Below, piece after piece: positions 48,361 through 57,430 of a stretch of 64,000 nucleotides of DNA. This stretch comes from Anaerolineae bacterium (GTDB lineage: Bacteria; Chloroflexota; Anaerolineae; Aggregatilineales; Phototrophicaceae), in NCBI GenBank assembly GCA_022822545.1, contig JAJEBE010000037.1, forward strand, positions 1-64,000. The letters run 5' to 3'. The position numbers were made by a program, and so were the translations under genes. Every line of letters begins with the position of its first letter. The first letter of the stretch is position 1. The notes below the pieces were generated by a model. That model saw nothing but the letters and a program-made list of their open reading frames with translations. It was not told the DNA's origin and made no database searches.

Positions 48361-49425
48361 TTGGCGGAAGCGACAAACAACAATTCCATGATCAGCCAAC
48401 ACGCCCTTGCCTACCAGCCTCCCGCCATTAGCGGCGACTTCCAAGGCAAGCACATCATCTCGGTGGATCAATTCCAGCGGCAAGACCTCGATATCCTCTT
48501 TAATGCCGCCACATCCATTCGCAAGCGCATCCGTACCCAGGATCGCGGCTTGACCGAGCTTTGCGCCGGCAAGGTCATGGCATCGCTCTTCTTCGAAGCC
48601 AGCACCCGCACCGATATGTCTTTCCAGTCGGCCATGCGCCGGCTCGGCGGCGATGTCATCGCCGTCAGCAACGGCGTCCGCTTCTCGTCCATGTACAAAG
48701 GCGAAAATCTCTCCGACACTGTCCGCGCCACCGGCTGCTACGCCGATGTCGTCGTTCTGCGCCATCCGGAGATCGGCTCATCCTACGAAGCCGCCTATTA
48801 TCTTGACTTGCTCAACCGGCGCATCGACAACCCCACCGTCGCCATTAGCGGCGGCGATGGCATCGGCGAACACCCGACCCAGGCCCTGCTCGATATCTTC
48901 ACCATCTTCGATCAGAAGAAGTCCCTCGATAATCTCACGATCACCCTCGTCGGCGATCTGCTGCACGGCCGGACGGTGCATTCGCTGGCGAAACTCATCG
49001 CCTATTACGATGCCGCCGATGTCCGCCTCTGTCTCGTCTCGCCCGACAGTCTCGGCATGCCGGCCGATATCACCGCCCTGGTAAAATCGCACGGTATCGC
49101 CGTCACAGAATCCGCCCGACTCATGGATGTCATCGCCGAGACCGATGTCATCTACTGGACCCGCGTGCAAGAAGAACGCTTCGGCGACGCCGCCATGTAC
49201 GACAGCATCAAAGACGACTATGTCATGACGCCGCAAGTGCTCGCCCAAGCCAAGCCGGACGCCATCCTCATGCACCCCCTGCCGCGCAAGCACGAAATGG
49301 GCAGTCGCGACGACCACGACATCATGGACCGCGACCCGCGCGCGATCTATTTCGAGCAGATGGAAAACGGCATGTTCGTCCGCATGGCGCTGCTGGTCAA
49401 AGTTCTGCGCGGAGTTTATGTCTGA
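48361..49425 (+). CDS. pyrB: aspartate carbamoyltransferase catalytic subunit
   Basis: Commits carbamoyl phosphate and aspartate to pyrimidines. The 354-residue protein has the carbamoyl-phosphate motif FFEASTRTDMSFQSAM, the HPEIGSSYEAA segment, GGDGIGEHPTQALLDIFT and the C-terminal HPLPRKHEMGSR. It is about 45 residues longer than E. coli PyrB, mainly at the N-terminus (about 1-35) and in a segment near the end. The start is TTG at 48361 behind a strong GAGGAGGT. No pyrI regulatory subunit is seen. Its TGA overlaps the pyrC ATG (TGATG), so the pair is coupled. Confidence 0.95.
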   Translation: MAEATNNNSMISQHALAYQPPAISGDFQGKHIISVDQFQRQDLDILFNAATSIRKRIRTQDRGLTELCAGKVMASLFFEASTRTDMSFQSAMRRLGGDVIAVSNGVRFSSMYKGENLSDTVRATGCYADVVVLRHPEIGSSYEAAYYLDLLNRRIDNPTVAISGGDGIGEHPTQALLDIFTIFDQKKSLDNLTITLVGDLLHGRTVHSLAKLIAYYDAADVRLCLVSPDSLGMPADITALVKSHGIAVTESARLMDVIAETDVIYWTRVQEERFGDAAMYDSIKDDYVMTPQVLAQAKPDAILMHPLPRKHEMGSRDDHDIMDRDPRAIYFEQMENGMFVRMALLVKVLRGVYV

Positions 49426-50501
49426 TGCCGCCGCTCAAAATCCCCGGCATGATTGATCCCCATACCCACCTGCGAGATCTTGATTGGGCGCATAAAGCCA
49501 CCTTCGCCTCCGAAACCAAAGCAGCCATCGCCGGCGGCTTTTGGGCCGTCTTTGATATGCCCAATACCGCCCCCTCTACCATCGATGAAGAACGCCTGAG
49601 CGACAAACTCGGGCGCATTGATCGCGACGCCCATTGTGACTGGGGCCTCTACTTCGGCGCCTCCCAAGCCGATAACACCGCCGAATACGAGAAGATCGCC
49701 CGCCAGGTCTGCGGCTTGAAGATCTACAACAACTCGACCACCGGTGACCTGCTGATCAGTTCCAGCGCCATGCGCGAGCGCCACTATCGCGCCTGGTCTT
49801 CCCACCGGCTGATAGCAGTGCACGCCGAAGAAGAAACGGTCCGCAATATCCTCGACCTGGTCCGTAAGTACCGGCAGCCCACCCACTTCCTCCATATCAG
49901 CAGCGAATACGAAATCAACTTGCTGACGCAAGCCAAAAACGACGGTCTGCCAGTCACCGTCGGGGTCTGCCCCCATCATCTCTTCCTCAGCGAAGACGAC
50001 CTGTCGACCCTCGGCCCCTACGGCCTGATGAAGCCCGAACTCAAGCCCAAAAGCGATATTCGCGCTCTCTGGCGCGCTATCCGCCTGGGCATCGTTGACA
50101 TCATCGAGTCCGACCACGCCCCCCATACCATCGCCGAAAAAGAATCCGACGCGCCGCCCCACGGCGTTCCCGGCCTGGAGACGACCCTGCCGCTGATGTT
50201 GCAAGCAGTCAAAGATGGTCGCCTGCCTCTGCAAAGGGCTTGCGATATGCTCTCGCTTAACGTACAACGTATCTGGCGCATCACGCCCTTTCCCAAAACC
50301 TACACCGTCGTCGACGCTGACGAGAGCTTTGTAATTGAACGCGAGAATCTCTTGACCAAATGCGGCTGGTCGCCCTTTGAAGGCATGCGCGTCACCGGCA
50401 AAGTGCGCGAAGTCTGGATTCGCGGCACCCAAGTCTATAATGGCGAAAATGTCTTGAGCCCGGCCGGCTTCGGGCGCAACCTCTTCGGCTTCGTCGCATG
50501 A
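49425..50501 (+). CDS. pyrC: dihydroorotase
   Basis: Cyclises carbamoyl-aspartate to dihydroorotate. The 358-residue amidohydrolase has the metal motif IDPHTHLRD and a probable carbamylated lysine in CGLKIYNNSTTG. Metal histidines are in LIAVHAEE and THFLHISS, and the catalytic Asp is in IIESDHAPHTIAEKE. GVPGLETTLPLML is also typical. It lacks the usual 40 or so N-terminal residues of class I enzymes and begins almost at the HxH strand, a form also seen in short archaeal-like dihydroorotases. It sits second in the pyr operon with overlaps on both sides. Confidence 0.92.
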   Translation: MPPLKIPGMIDPHTHLRDLDWAHKATFASETKAAIAGGFWAVFDMPNTAPSTIDEERLSDKLGRIDRDAHCDWGLYFGASQADNTAEYEKIARQVCGLKIYNNSTTGDLLISSSAMRERHYRAWSSHRLIAVHAEEETVRNILDLVRKYRQPTHFLHISSEYEINLLTQAKNDGLPVTVGVCPHHLFLSEDDLSTLGPYGLMKPELKPKSDIRALWRAIRLGIVDIIESDHAPHTIAEKESDAPPHGVPGLETTLPLMLQAVKDGRLPLQRACDMLSLNVQRIWRITPFPKTYTVVDADESFVIERENLLTKCGWSPFEGMRVTGKVREVWIRGTQVYNGENVLSPAGFGRNLFGFVA

Positions 50502-51679
50502 AACCCGGCTTGCGATCCCTCCTGCTGCGCGGCATCGACAGCGCCTGCCAAAGCCTGAACAAGCATTTCATCTTCCGTCAGCCCGCTCAAAACGCCCACG
50601 ACAGCGCGATAAACTTGCTTCGCCTGCTGGAGCGCATGCCCTTCTCAGCGCCCTGCTGCCAGCGCCTGCATCGCCTTGCCTTTCCCAAAACGCCCGTCGA
50701 CGTGGGTGGCGTCCGCTTGGCACAGCGCCTCATCCTGGCCGCTGGCCTTATCAAGGGCGACGGCTTCGGGGACGAGGCGGACGCGCTTCGCGCCGTCACG
50801 GTCGAGGGCCACAATATCATCCCCGGCTGGTGCGTCCTGCCTGCCCTGCTCGGCCCGGTCGAATTCGGCTCCTTCACCCGCCAACCGCGCCTGGGCAATC
50901 CCGGCGCCGTCATCTGGCGCGATGCCGAGGCGCGATCAACGCAAAACCGAGTCGGCTTGCGCAATCCCGGCGCCCGTGCCGCCGCTCGCTTCCTCGCCGG
51001 TCGCCGGGGGCAACTGCCAGCCGAGTTCGGCATCAACATCGCCCTCACGCCCGGCCTCGACGACATCGACCAACAGGAGCGCGATGTCCTTGAGTCTGTC
51101 GAGTTCTTCCTTGACTCGAACGTCCTCCCCAGCTGGTTCACGCTGAATCTCAGCTGCCCCAATACCGAAGACGATCCCCAAGGCCACCAGTTGGAAGCGG
51201 AGACCCGACAGCTTTGCGGCGCCTTCATCGAGCGCCTGCGAGCGAGAGAGCTTGAGATCCCGCTCTGGGTCAAGATCAGTCCTGGACTGGCTGGCGACCA
51301 ATACCGTGTTCTGATGCGCGTCTTTCACGATGTCGGCGTTAAGGCGGTCATCGCCACCAACACGCTGGCGCAGCCCAGCCCGGAAGATGACTCTATCCAA
51401 GCGGGAGTCGGTGGCGGAGAGCTACACCCCGAGTCATTGGAGGCTGTCCGCCAATTGCTTGCCGAGAAGAGTCGCAAGCATTACTCGGTCGATGTGATCG
51501 CCTGCGGCGGCATCCTTGACGGCGCCAGCTTCCGCCAATACCAGTCCCTCGGCGTCAAAGCCGGGCAATACTGGTCCGCTCTTGTTTATCGCGGTCCCTT
51601 CGCCGCTGCCATCATTGAAAGTGAGCTGGCTCGATATGACCATGAGTTCGAAGCAGTCCGTCGCGAAAGCCTTGCTTGA
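50498..51679 (+). CDS. pyrD: dihydroorotate dehydrogenase, divergent class 2-like
   Basis: Oxidises dihydroorotate to orotate. The 393-residue protein has an N-terminal extension (about 1-50) with AHDSAINLLRLLERMP. This is like the membrane-associating helices of class 2 (quinone-linked) enzymes. FMN-barrel motifs are ILAAGLIKGDGFGDE, VGLRNPGARAAA, FTLNLSCPNTEDD, LWVKISPGL, AVIATNTLAQP and IACGGILDG. Class 2 enzymes normally read GxDKNG, NISSPNT and VKIAPDL, so this is a divergent member. No pyrK is present, which argues against the NAD-linked class 1B. The start overlaps pyrC (ATGA) and the end overlaps pyrE by 44 bases. Confidence 0.85.
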   Translation: MKPGLRSLLLRGIDSACQSLNKHFIFRQPAQNAHDSAINLLRLLERMPFSAPCCQRLHRLAFPKTPVDVGGVRLAQRLILAAGLIKGDGFGDEADALRAVTVEGHNIIPGWCVLPALLGPVEFGSFTRQPRLGNPGAVIWRDAEARSTQNRVGLRNPGARAAARFLAGRRGQLPAEFGINIALTPGLDDIDQQERDVLESVEFFLDSNVLPSWFTLNLSCPNTEDDPQGHQLEAETRQLCGAFIERLRARELEIPLWVKISPGLAGDQYRVLMRVFHDVGVKAVIATNTLAQPSPEDDSIQAGVGGGELHPESLEAVRQLLAEKSRKHYSVDVIACGGILDGASFRQYQSLGVKAGQYWSALVYRGPFAAAIIESELARYDHEFEAVRRESLA

Positions 51680-52280
51680 TATCGGCGCCGTCGGCTTCTC
51701 GCCCGAAGCGCCGATCACGTTTAAGTCAGGCCTTCGCTCGCCCGTCTACGTCGACAATCGCGCCTTGATCTATCACCCGGAAGCCTGGCATCTGGTCATC
51801 GACAGCTTCCGAACTTTGATCGAATCGAAGGGGCTTGATCACGATATCATCGCCGGCGTCGCCCTCGGCGGCGTACCCCACAGCGCCGCCCTCGCCTTCA
51901 GCGCCGGTTTGCCATCCGTCTTCATCCGCAAGGAAAGCAAGGGCCATGGCAAAGCCCAGCGCATCGAAGGCGGCGAGGTCGCCAGGCGCGTCGTGCTGCT
52001 CGTGGAAGACCTGGTCACGACTGGCGGCAGCAGCTTGTCCGCCGTCGCCGCCCTCACCGCCGCCGAGGCCCAAGTCTCCGATGTTCTCGCCATCATCAGC
52101 TATGGCTTTGGCGAAGCATCGGCTGCCTTCAAAGCGGCCGGCCTGCAACTGCATACACTGACCGACTTTCCCGCGGTGCTTGAACAGGCGCGGCAAACCG
52201 CCCGGCTGGACACTGAACAAATCGCCCTCATCCAGCGCTGGCTGGACGATCCTTATAGCTGGAGCCGGGACGCCACATGA
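51636..52280 (+). CDS. pyrE: orotate phosphoribosyltransferase
   Basis: Converts orotate and PRPP to OMP. The 214-residue protein has ITFKSGLRSPVYVDNRAL, the flexible loop with FIRKESKGHGKAQRIEGG, and the PRPP motif VVLLVEDLVTTGGSS. The frame is open from 51516, but only the part from the ATG at 51636 (or 51642) looks like the family. Those starts lie inside the end of pyrD, a 44-base overlap that implies translational coupling. Confidence 0.94.
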   Translation: MTMSSKQSVAKALLDIGAVGFSPEAPITFKSGLRSPVYVDNRALIYHPEAWHLVIDSFRTLIESKGLDHDIIAGVALGGVPHSAALAFSAGLPSVFIRKESKGHGKAQRIEGGEVARRVVLLVEDLVTTGGSSLSAVAALTAAEAQVSDVLAIISYGFGEASAAFKAAGLQLHTLTDFPAVLEQARQTARLDTEQIALIQRWLDDPYSWSRDAT

Positions 52281-53077
52281 ACGCCATAGACAAATACGAT
52301 GCCCGCGCGACAAAACTGAACTCCTTGCTCTGCGTCGGCTTGGATAGCGACATGACGCGCCTGCCGCAGAGCTTCCGCTCCGGCGAGACGCCGCAACTAG
52401 CCTTCAATCGACACATCATCGACGCCACCGCCGAACACGCCGCCGCCTTCAAATTCAACATCGCTTTCTACGAGGCGAATGGCGCAAGCGGCTGGACTCA
52501 ACTCGCGGGTTCGCTCGAATACCTGCGCCAACATCACCCGGACGCGATCACCATCTGCGATGCCAAGCGCGCCGATATCGGCAATACCAGCAACGCCTAC
52601 GCCCGCTCGATCTTCCAGGAACTCGGTTTCGACGCCGTCACGCTCAATCCCTACCTCGGCCGTGACGCGCTGCAGCCCTTCCTGGACTTCCCCGACAAAG
52701 CCTGCATCATCCTCTGCCGCACCTCCAATCCCGGCTCGGCCGAGATCCAGGACCTCAATGTCGGCGGCCAATCACTCTGGCAACTGGTCGCCGAAAAAGT
52801 GGCGCGGTACTGGAACGACAACCGCAACTGCATGCTCGTCGTCTCCGCGACTAATCCGGGCGAGATGGCGCGAATCCGCGCGCTCACGGGCGATATGACC
52901 TTCCTCGTGCCCGGCATCGGCGCCCAGGGCGGCGACATCAGCGCCGTGCTCGCCGCCGGTCTCAACAGCGCCGGCCGCGGACTGATCATCAACTCATCGC
53001 GCGGCATCATTTTCGCCGACGACCCGGCCGCCGCTGCCGCTGACCTCCGCGCCGCTATCAATGAACATCGCCCTTGA
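52277..53077 (+). CDS. pyrF: orotidine 5'-phosphate decarboxylase, type 2
   Basis: Decarboxylates OMP to UMP, the last step of the pathway. At 266 residues it is longer than the E. coli type. It has LLCVGLDSD, AAFKFNIAFYEANGASG and the catalytic ICDAKRADIGNTS, matching the DAKRxDIGxT pattern of the actinobacterial/Chloroflexota type. LVPGIGAQGGD and NSSRGIIFA bind the phosphate. ATGA overlaps the pyrE stop. It ends the pyrB-C-D-E-F operon; carAB is not in the window. Confidence 0.95.
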   Translation: MNAIDKYDARATKLNSLLCVGLDSDMTRLPQSFRSGETPQLAFNRHIIDATAEHAAAFKFNIAFYEANGASGWTQLAGSLEYLRQHHPDAITICDAKRADIGNTSNAYARSIFQELGFDAVTLNPYLGRDALQPFLDFPDKACIILCRTSNPGSAEIQDLNVGGQSLWQLVAEKVARYWNDNRNCMLVVSATNPGEMARIRALTGDMTFLVPGIGAQGGDISAVLAAGLNSAGRGLIINSSRGIIFADDPAAAAADLRAAINEHRP

Positions 53078-53215
53078 AGGTCGCCGCCAAATTGATCTCC
53101 CACTCACCCATGAGTCACCTTCTCTATCTCCCGCTCTGCTGTACTGAACGTATAATATATGGCTTCGCCTAGACCTTCTCGCCAAACAATAATCTGTGTC
53201 CTCGATGGTAAAAAC

Positions 53216-53698
53216 ATGAACGAAAAACCTGCCAATACACGCCAATTCCTGAAGTCAAGCATCATGGACACAACTCTCGAGGCGATCACCGCCTTCCATA
53301 ATGACCCGCGCGCCCTCGCCCGTCTCACGCCGCCGCCGATCATCATGCAACTGCATCGCGACGACCGCCGCTCCCTGACCGACGGCGAAATAGAATTCAC
53401 CCTCTGGTTTGGGCCGCTGCCAGTCCGCTGGGTCGCGCGCCACGAAGAAGGACCAAGGCCTCATTCTTTCGCCGATATTCAAGTAAAGGGTCCTCTCGCC
53501 TACTGGCGTCACGAGCATATCTTCACTCTAGTAAGCGGCGGCCTTGAATTGACCGACCGCATCACTATCGCGCATCGGCGGAGCCTGCTTGGCCTCTTTA
53601 CCCGCCTGGCCTTTGACGGGCTTCCCCTGCGCATCCTCTTCGCTTATCGTCATTGGCGGACCCGCCGCGCCTTGACCGCAGCCCGCCGGCGGCAATAA
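53216..53698 (+). CDS. SRPBCC (START-like) ligand-binding protein
   Basis: The 160-residue protein has the COG4276-like pattern: TTLEAITAFHNDPRALARLT after the first strand, then EIEFTLWFGPLPVRWVARH, FADIQVKGPLAYWRHEHIF and GLELTDRITI. These proteins bind hydrophobic ligands, and this type often sits near photolyase genes, as here, with 41 bases between. The frame is open from 53159. However, a TATAAT at 53151-53156 would place transcription after that ATG, so I choose the ATG at 53216, which also fits the first strand of the fold. Function unknown. Confidence 0.75.
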   Translation: MNEKPANTRQFLKSSIMDTTLEAITAFHNDPRALARLTPPPIIMQLHRDDRRSLTDGEIEFTLWFGPLPVRWVARHEEGPRPHSFADIQVKGPLAYWRHEHIFTLVSGGLELTDRITIAHRRSLLGLFTRLAFDGLPLRILFAYRHWRTRRALTAARRRQ

Positions 53699-53739
53699 TC
53701 TCATTACTTCTGATAATCGCGCCAACCCAAGGCCTGCTT

Positions 53740-55161
53740 ATGAGTAATTCGCCCATCATCTTTTGGTTCCGCCGTGACCTGCGCCTGGACGACAACCTCG
53801 GCTTGTATATGGCTATTCGCAGCCGCCAGCCGGTCTTGCCCATATTCATCATCGATCCTCGCTTGGAGCGCGGCCCGTGGTTCAGCCGCAATCGGACCGC
53901 CTTCATGCTCACAGCGCTCGCGGCGCTTGACGCCCGTCTGCGGCAGTTGAATTCGGCTCTGCTCATTCGAAGAGGCGACCCGCTGGAAGTGCTGACCGCG
54001 CTGGTCAGCGAAACAGGCGCAAACGCGCTCTACTTCAACCGCGACTATACCCCCTTCGCCAGAAAAAGAGACGAGGCGGTCGTGCGTCAGCTTGGCATCG
54101 CATTTCGTATAGTCGACGACAATCTGCTCGTCCCGCCGGAGAAACTGCGCAAAGACGATGGCGCGCCGTTCAAAGTCTTCACGCCCTTTCACCGCCGTTG
54201 GAATATGCTGACGAAGCCGAAAATCAGGGAGCTCGATTTCCGCGCGGCGCGCTTCCTCCCCCACGCGCACACGTCATCACCTGAGCCGCTTGCCCGCGCC
54301 CGCCTTCAGCCGCAGCCGCATGTGCCCCTTCCGCCCGCCGATGAGCACAGCGCCCGGGAACAGCTGTCACGATTCATCGCGAAGTCCATCTCCCATTACG
54401 CGGAGTCGCGCAACAGCCTGGTCATCGACCCCTTCGTGGATGACAACGCCGGTCCCTCAGGCCTTTCGCCTTATCTTCGCTTTGGCATTCTGTCCCCGCG
54501 ACAGGTCTATTGGAACGCTCGTGATCGTTACGCCGAGGCCTCGGACGAGCCGGTTCGCCAATCGATAGAAGCCTTCTGTCGCCAACTCGCCTGGCGCGAG
54601 TTCTTTGTACACATCATGTTCCACTTCCCGCATGTCCGCCGCGGCAACTTCCGCCCCGAATTTGACAATCTGGCCTGGCGTGATGCGCCGGCGGAGCTAA
54701 CAGCCTGGCAAGAAGGCCGCACCGGCTACCCCATCGTCGACGCCGCCATGCGTCAACTGAACGCCATCGGCTGGATGCCCAACCGCGCCCGCATGATCAC
54801 CGCCAGCTTCCTCAGCAAGCATCTGCTCATCGACTGGCGCGCCGGCGAGGCCTACTTTATGCGCTGCCTGCTCGATGGCGACCCGGCCGCCAATAACGGC
54901 GGCTGGCAATGGACCGCCGGCACCGGCACCGATGCCCAACCTTTCTTCCGCATCTTCAACCCCATCCTGCAATCCCGGCGCTACGACAACGATGGCCGCT
55001 ACATCCAGCACTGGCTTCCCGAACTGCGGCATTTGCCCGCCAGCCACCTCCACCAGCCCTGGACGCTGAAATCGACTCAACTGGAGTATCCGCCGCCAAT
55101 CATCGACCACCGCGCCGCCCGCGAACGCGCCCTGGCCGCCTTCCAAGCCGCTCGCGCCTGA
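53740..55161 (+). CDS. deoxyribodipyrimidine photolyase / cryptochrome family
   Basis: Blue-light FAD enzyme, probably a class I CPD photolyase. The 473 residues start IIFWFRRDLRLDDNLGLYMA (antenna-binding Rossmann domain). The helical FAD domain has GPSGLSPYLRFGILSPRQVYW, WREFFVHIMFHFPHVRRGNF, GYPIVDAAMRQLNAIGWMPN, NRARMITASFLSKHLLIDWR and DGDPAANNGGWQWTAGTGTD. Tryptophans in the usual electron-transfer helix (QLNAIGWMPN, LLIDWR) and the asparagine in NNGGWQW are present. The frame is open from 53653, but the ATG at 53740 fits the first strand. It lies between an SRPBCC gene and a carotenoid-desaturase-like gene. Confidence 0.93.
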   Translation: MSNSPIIFWFRRDLRLDDNLGLYMAIRSRQPVLPIFIIDPRLERGPWFSRNRTAFMLTALAALDARLRQLNSALLIRRGDPLEVLTALVSETGANALYFNRDYTPFARKRDEAVVRQLGIAFRIVDDNLLVPPEKLRKDDGAPFKVFTPFHRRWNMLTKPKIRELDFRAARFLPHAHTSSPEPLARARLQPQPHVPLPPADEHSAREQLSRFIAKSISHYAESRNSLVIDPFVDDNAGPSGLSPYLRFGILSPRQVYWNARDRYAEASDEPVRQSIEAFCRQLAWREFFVHIMFHFPHVRRGNFRPEFDNLAWRDAPAELTAWQEGRTGYPIVDAAMRQLNAIGWMPNRARMITASFLSKHLLIDWRAGEAYFMRCLLDGDPAANNGGWQWTAGTGTDAQPFFRIFNPILQSRRYDNDGRYIQHWLPELRHLPASHLHQPWTLKSTQLEYPPPIIDHRAARERALAAFQAARA

Positions 55162-55209
55162 TCCGCGAAGGCAGCTATTACCCCGCCTGAGAAAAAGCGG
55201 CAAGTTGAT

Positions 55210-55238
55210 TTGCCATGCCGCGCCGCTTGCACTATCTT
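55210..55238 (+). promoter_or_regulatory. Probable promoter of the desaturase-like gene
   Basis: TTGCCA (55210-55215), a 17-base spacer and TATCTT (55233-55238), about 100 bases before the ATG at 55337. Confidence 0.5.
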
Positions 55239-55336
55239 ATCTTGACCGAAACCTTCCATTCGCGGAGGACTCAAGCTGTACTGCCATCGAAGCTGTTTTC
55301 CAGGAACATCGGGACGAAGGCCGGTAAGGACCAACA

Positions 55337-56767
55337 ATGGCTAAGTCTGTCCTCATCATCGGCGCCGGCCTCGGCGGTCTGACCGCGGCGGCAGCCCTTG
55401 CTCACCGGGGCTACGAGGTAACCGTGCTCGAAAAGAACGCCCAAGCGGGCGGCAAGGTCTGTGAATATCGGGCCGGCGGTTTCCGCTGGGACATCGCGCC
55501 AAGGCCCTTCGCCCCAAAATCGGCGCTGGAAACGCTCTTCGCTGATCTCGGGCTCGCGATGGACGATTATCTCCGCCTGCAGCCCATCGATCCGCAAACG
55601 CGCTACTTCTTTCCTGATGGCGAAGTATTCAACGCCCGGCGCGATTGGGCGGCCCTGACCGCGGAGATCAACCGACTCGCTCCCGGGGATTACATCGGTT
55701 TCCTGAACTTCCTCGCCTACGCCGCCCGCCTCGATAAACCAATCCACGCCGCCTCCGACGGTCTGCCATTCGGCCGACGGCGAACCATGCGCCAAGCCAT
55801 CGCCCGCCACATCAAGTCGGGCAAGCTCCAGCGAATTCTGGGCAGCTTTGCCGCCTCGGTTGGCGGCAGCGCCTATGGCCTGCCCGCCGCCTTCAACGCC
55901 CTCGTCCACCAAGCGCTAAGCGGCGGATATTGGTACCCGCAAGATGGCATGGCCTCCCTGGCTACCGCCCTCGAACGGCTCGCCCGCGAGCGCGGCGCCA
56001 ACATCCGGCTCAACAGCCCGGTTCAAGAAATCCGCGTCAAAGACAATGCCGCCTGCGGCCTTAGCCTGGCTGACGGTCAAGTTTTGACGGCCGATGCGGT
56101 TCTATCCAATGTAGATGCCATCTCCACCACCCGCTTCCTCTTGCCGGAGGGCGCTCTGCCAAGGCCTGCCCTGCGCCGGCTCAATCGCGCCAAACTGTCT
56201 TGCTCCGCCTTCGTCATCATGCTCGGCGTCCGCGGCCGCTTCCCACAACTCGCCCACCACAACATCTTCTTCGCCGACGACCGCCGGCGCGAACATCAAG
56301 ATATCTTCGAACGCGAAGTGATGCCGGCCGACCCGACAATCTCGCTCACGATCTCCAGCAAGACCGATCCCTTAAGCGCGCCTGTCAATCAAGAAAACTG
56401 GCTGATCTGGGTTGAGGCGCCGCCCCTCTCCGAGAAGTTCGACTGGGCGGCACAGCGGGAAAAATGTCGTGACCGCCTGCTGGCAACGCTGTACGAGAGC
56501 TACGGCTTGGACCTGCGCGACCGCATTCGCATCGAGCAGCACCTCAGTCCCGCCGACTTCAAAGCCATCACGGGCGCCTGGCGCGGCGCGCTCTACGGGC
56601 GTTCAGCCCACATTCGCGGCGGGCAATTCAGTCTCGCCAATATACGTGATTCCTATTTTGCTCGGCTGTACTTCGCCGGCGGCACGACGCATCCGGGCGG
56701 AGATAACGCCCTGGGCATCCACTCCGGCCGGCTCGCGGCTCAGATAATCGCTCAAGATCTCGGCTGA
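55337..56767 (+). CDS. Phytoene desaturase-like (CrtI/CrtD family) FAD oxidoreductase
   Basis: The 476-residue amine-oxidase-fold protein has an N-terminal FAD motif VLIIGAGLGGLTAAAALAHRG, then EKNAQAGGKVCEY and FRWDIAPRPFA. The C-terminal FAD-contacting segment is YFAGGTTHPGGDNALGIHSG, which is diagnostic of the CrtI group. Substrate could be phytoene, a hydroxycarotenoid (CrtD) or a C30 carotenoid (CrtN); no phytoene synthase is in view. AAGGACCAAC precedes the ATG. Proximity to the photolyase suggests a light-protection cluster. Confidence 0.85.
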   Translation: MAKSVLIIGAGLGGLTAAAALAHRGYEVTVLEKNAQAGGKVCEYRAGGFRWDIAPRPFAPKSALETLFADLGLAMDDYLRLQPIDPQTRYFFPDGEVFNARRDWAALTAEINRLAPGDYIGFLNFLAYAARLDKPIHAASDGLPFGRRRTMRQAIARHIKSGKLQRILGSFAASVGGSAYGLPAAFNALVHQALSGGYWYPQDGMASLATALERLARERGANIRLNSPVQEIRVKDNAACGLSLADGQVLTADAVLSNVDAISTTRFLLPEGALPRPALRRLNRAKLSCSAFVIMLGVRGRFPQLAHHNIFFADDRRREHQDIFEREVMPADPTISLTISSKTDPLSAPVNQENWLIWVEAPPLSEKFDWAAQREKCRDRLLATLYESYGLDLRDRIRIEQHLSPADFKAITGAWRGALYGRSAHIRGGQFSLANIRDSYFARLYFAGGTTHPGGDNALGIHSGRLAAQIIAQDLG

Positions 56768-56783
56768 CGCGCGCCTCACCGGA

Positions 56784-57248
56784 TCAGGGCTTTGACATCA
56801 TCAGCAGTGACAGACGTCCCTTCTGCGCCACAACGCCATCCTGCTTGACGATGCGGATATCCAGGCTGACAACGCCGCCGCCCAGACGGCGCGCTGCCTT
56901 GGTCTCCGCCACTTTCAACTCGGCGTGAATTGTATCGCCGATGTAGACCGGACTGCTGAATTTTATATCCAACCCGCGGAAGCCAAGCACCGTCCGCTCC
57001 AATATGCCCAGTTGATAGGCCTGCCCAACCGCATAACTGATGGTCAACATGCCATGCGCGACGCGCTGCCCCATGAATGAGTTGCTGCTGTACTCGGCAT
57101 CGGTGTGCATAGGGTTGAAGTCGCCGGTCAAGGCGGCGAAGCCCACCAAGTCAGCCTCGGTGATCGTCCGCCCGCGTGTGCGCATGGTCGCGCCAACTTC
57201 AAACTCTTCAAAATAGAGACCGCGCGGCCCATCACTTTCAAGATTCAT
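56784..57248 (-). CDS. MaoC family hot-dog dehydratase
   Basis: The 154-residue protein has the R-specific enoyl-CoA hydratase fold. FEEFEVGATMRTRGRTIT leads, followed by the active-site segment FAALTGDFNPMHTDAEY with catalytic Asp and His. GQRVAHGMLTISYAVG and FSSPVYIGDTIHAEL complete the hot-dog helix and sheet. The substrate is an unidentified acyl-CoA. It is monocistronic, convergent to the desaturase gene, with 182 bases without features before hppA. Confidence 0.9.
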   Translation of the reverse strand: MNLESDGPRGLYFEEFEVGATMRTRGRTITEADLVGFAALTGDFNPMHTDAEYSSNSFMGQRVAHGMLTISYAVGQAYQLGILERTVLGFRGLDIKFSSPVYIGDTIHAELKVAETKAARRLGGGVVSLDIRIVKQDGVVAQKGRLSLLMMSKP

Positions 57249-57430
57249 TGGCGCGCCTGCCTCTTGGAAGTACGCTGATTCGGCGCGAACGCGGAAAAGG
57301 CAATTGAATGCGCAGGAAAATATGCGCCAGAGTTGTCCATTTTCTGCCCCAATCGTGCCTCGTATTTAGCCAGAACTGTCCTCTTTGTCCACGATTTTGC
57401 GCGTCGCGCGAGGGACTTGATCAGGATGGT

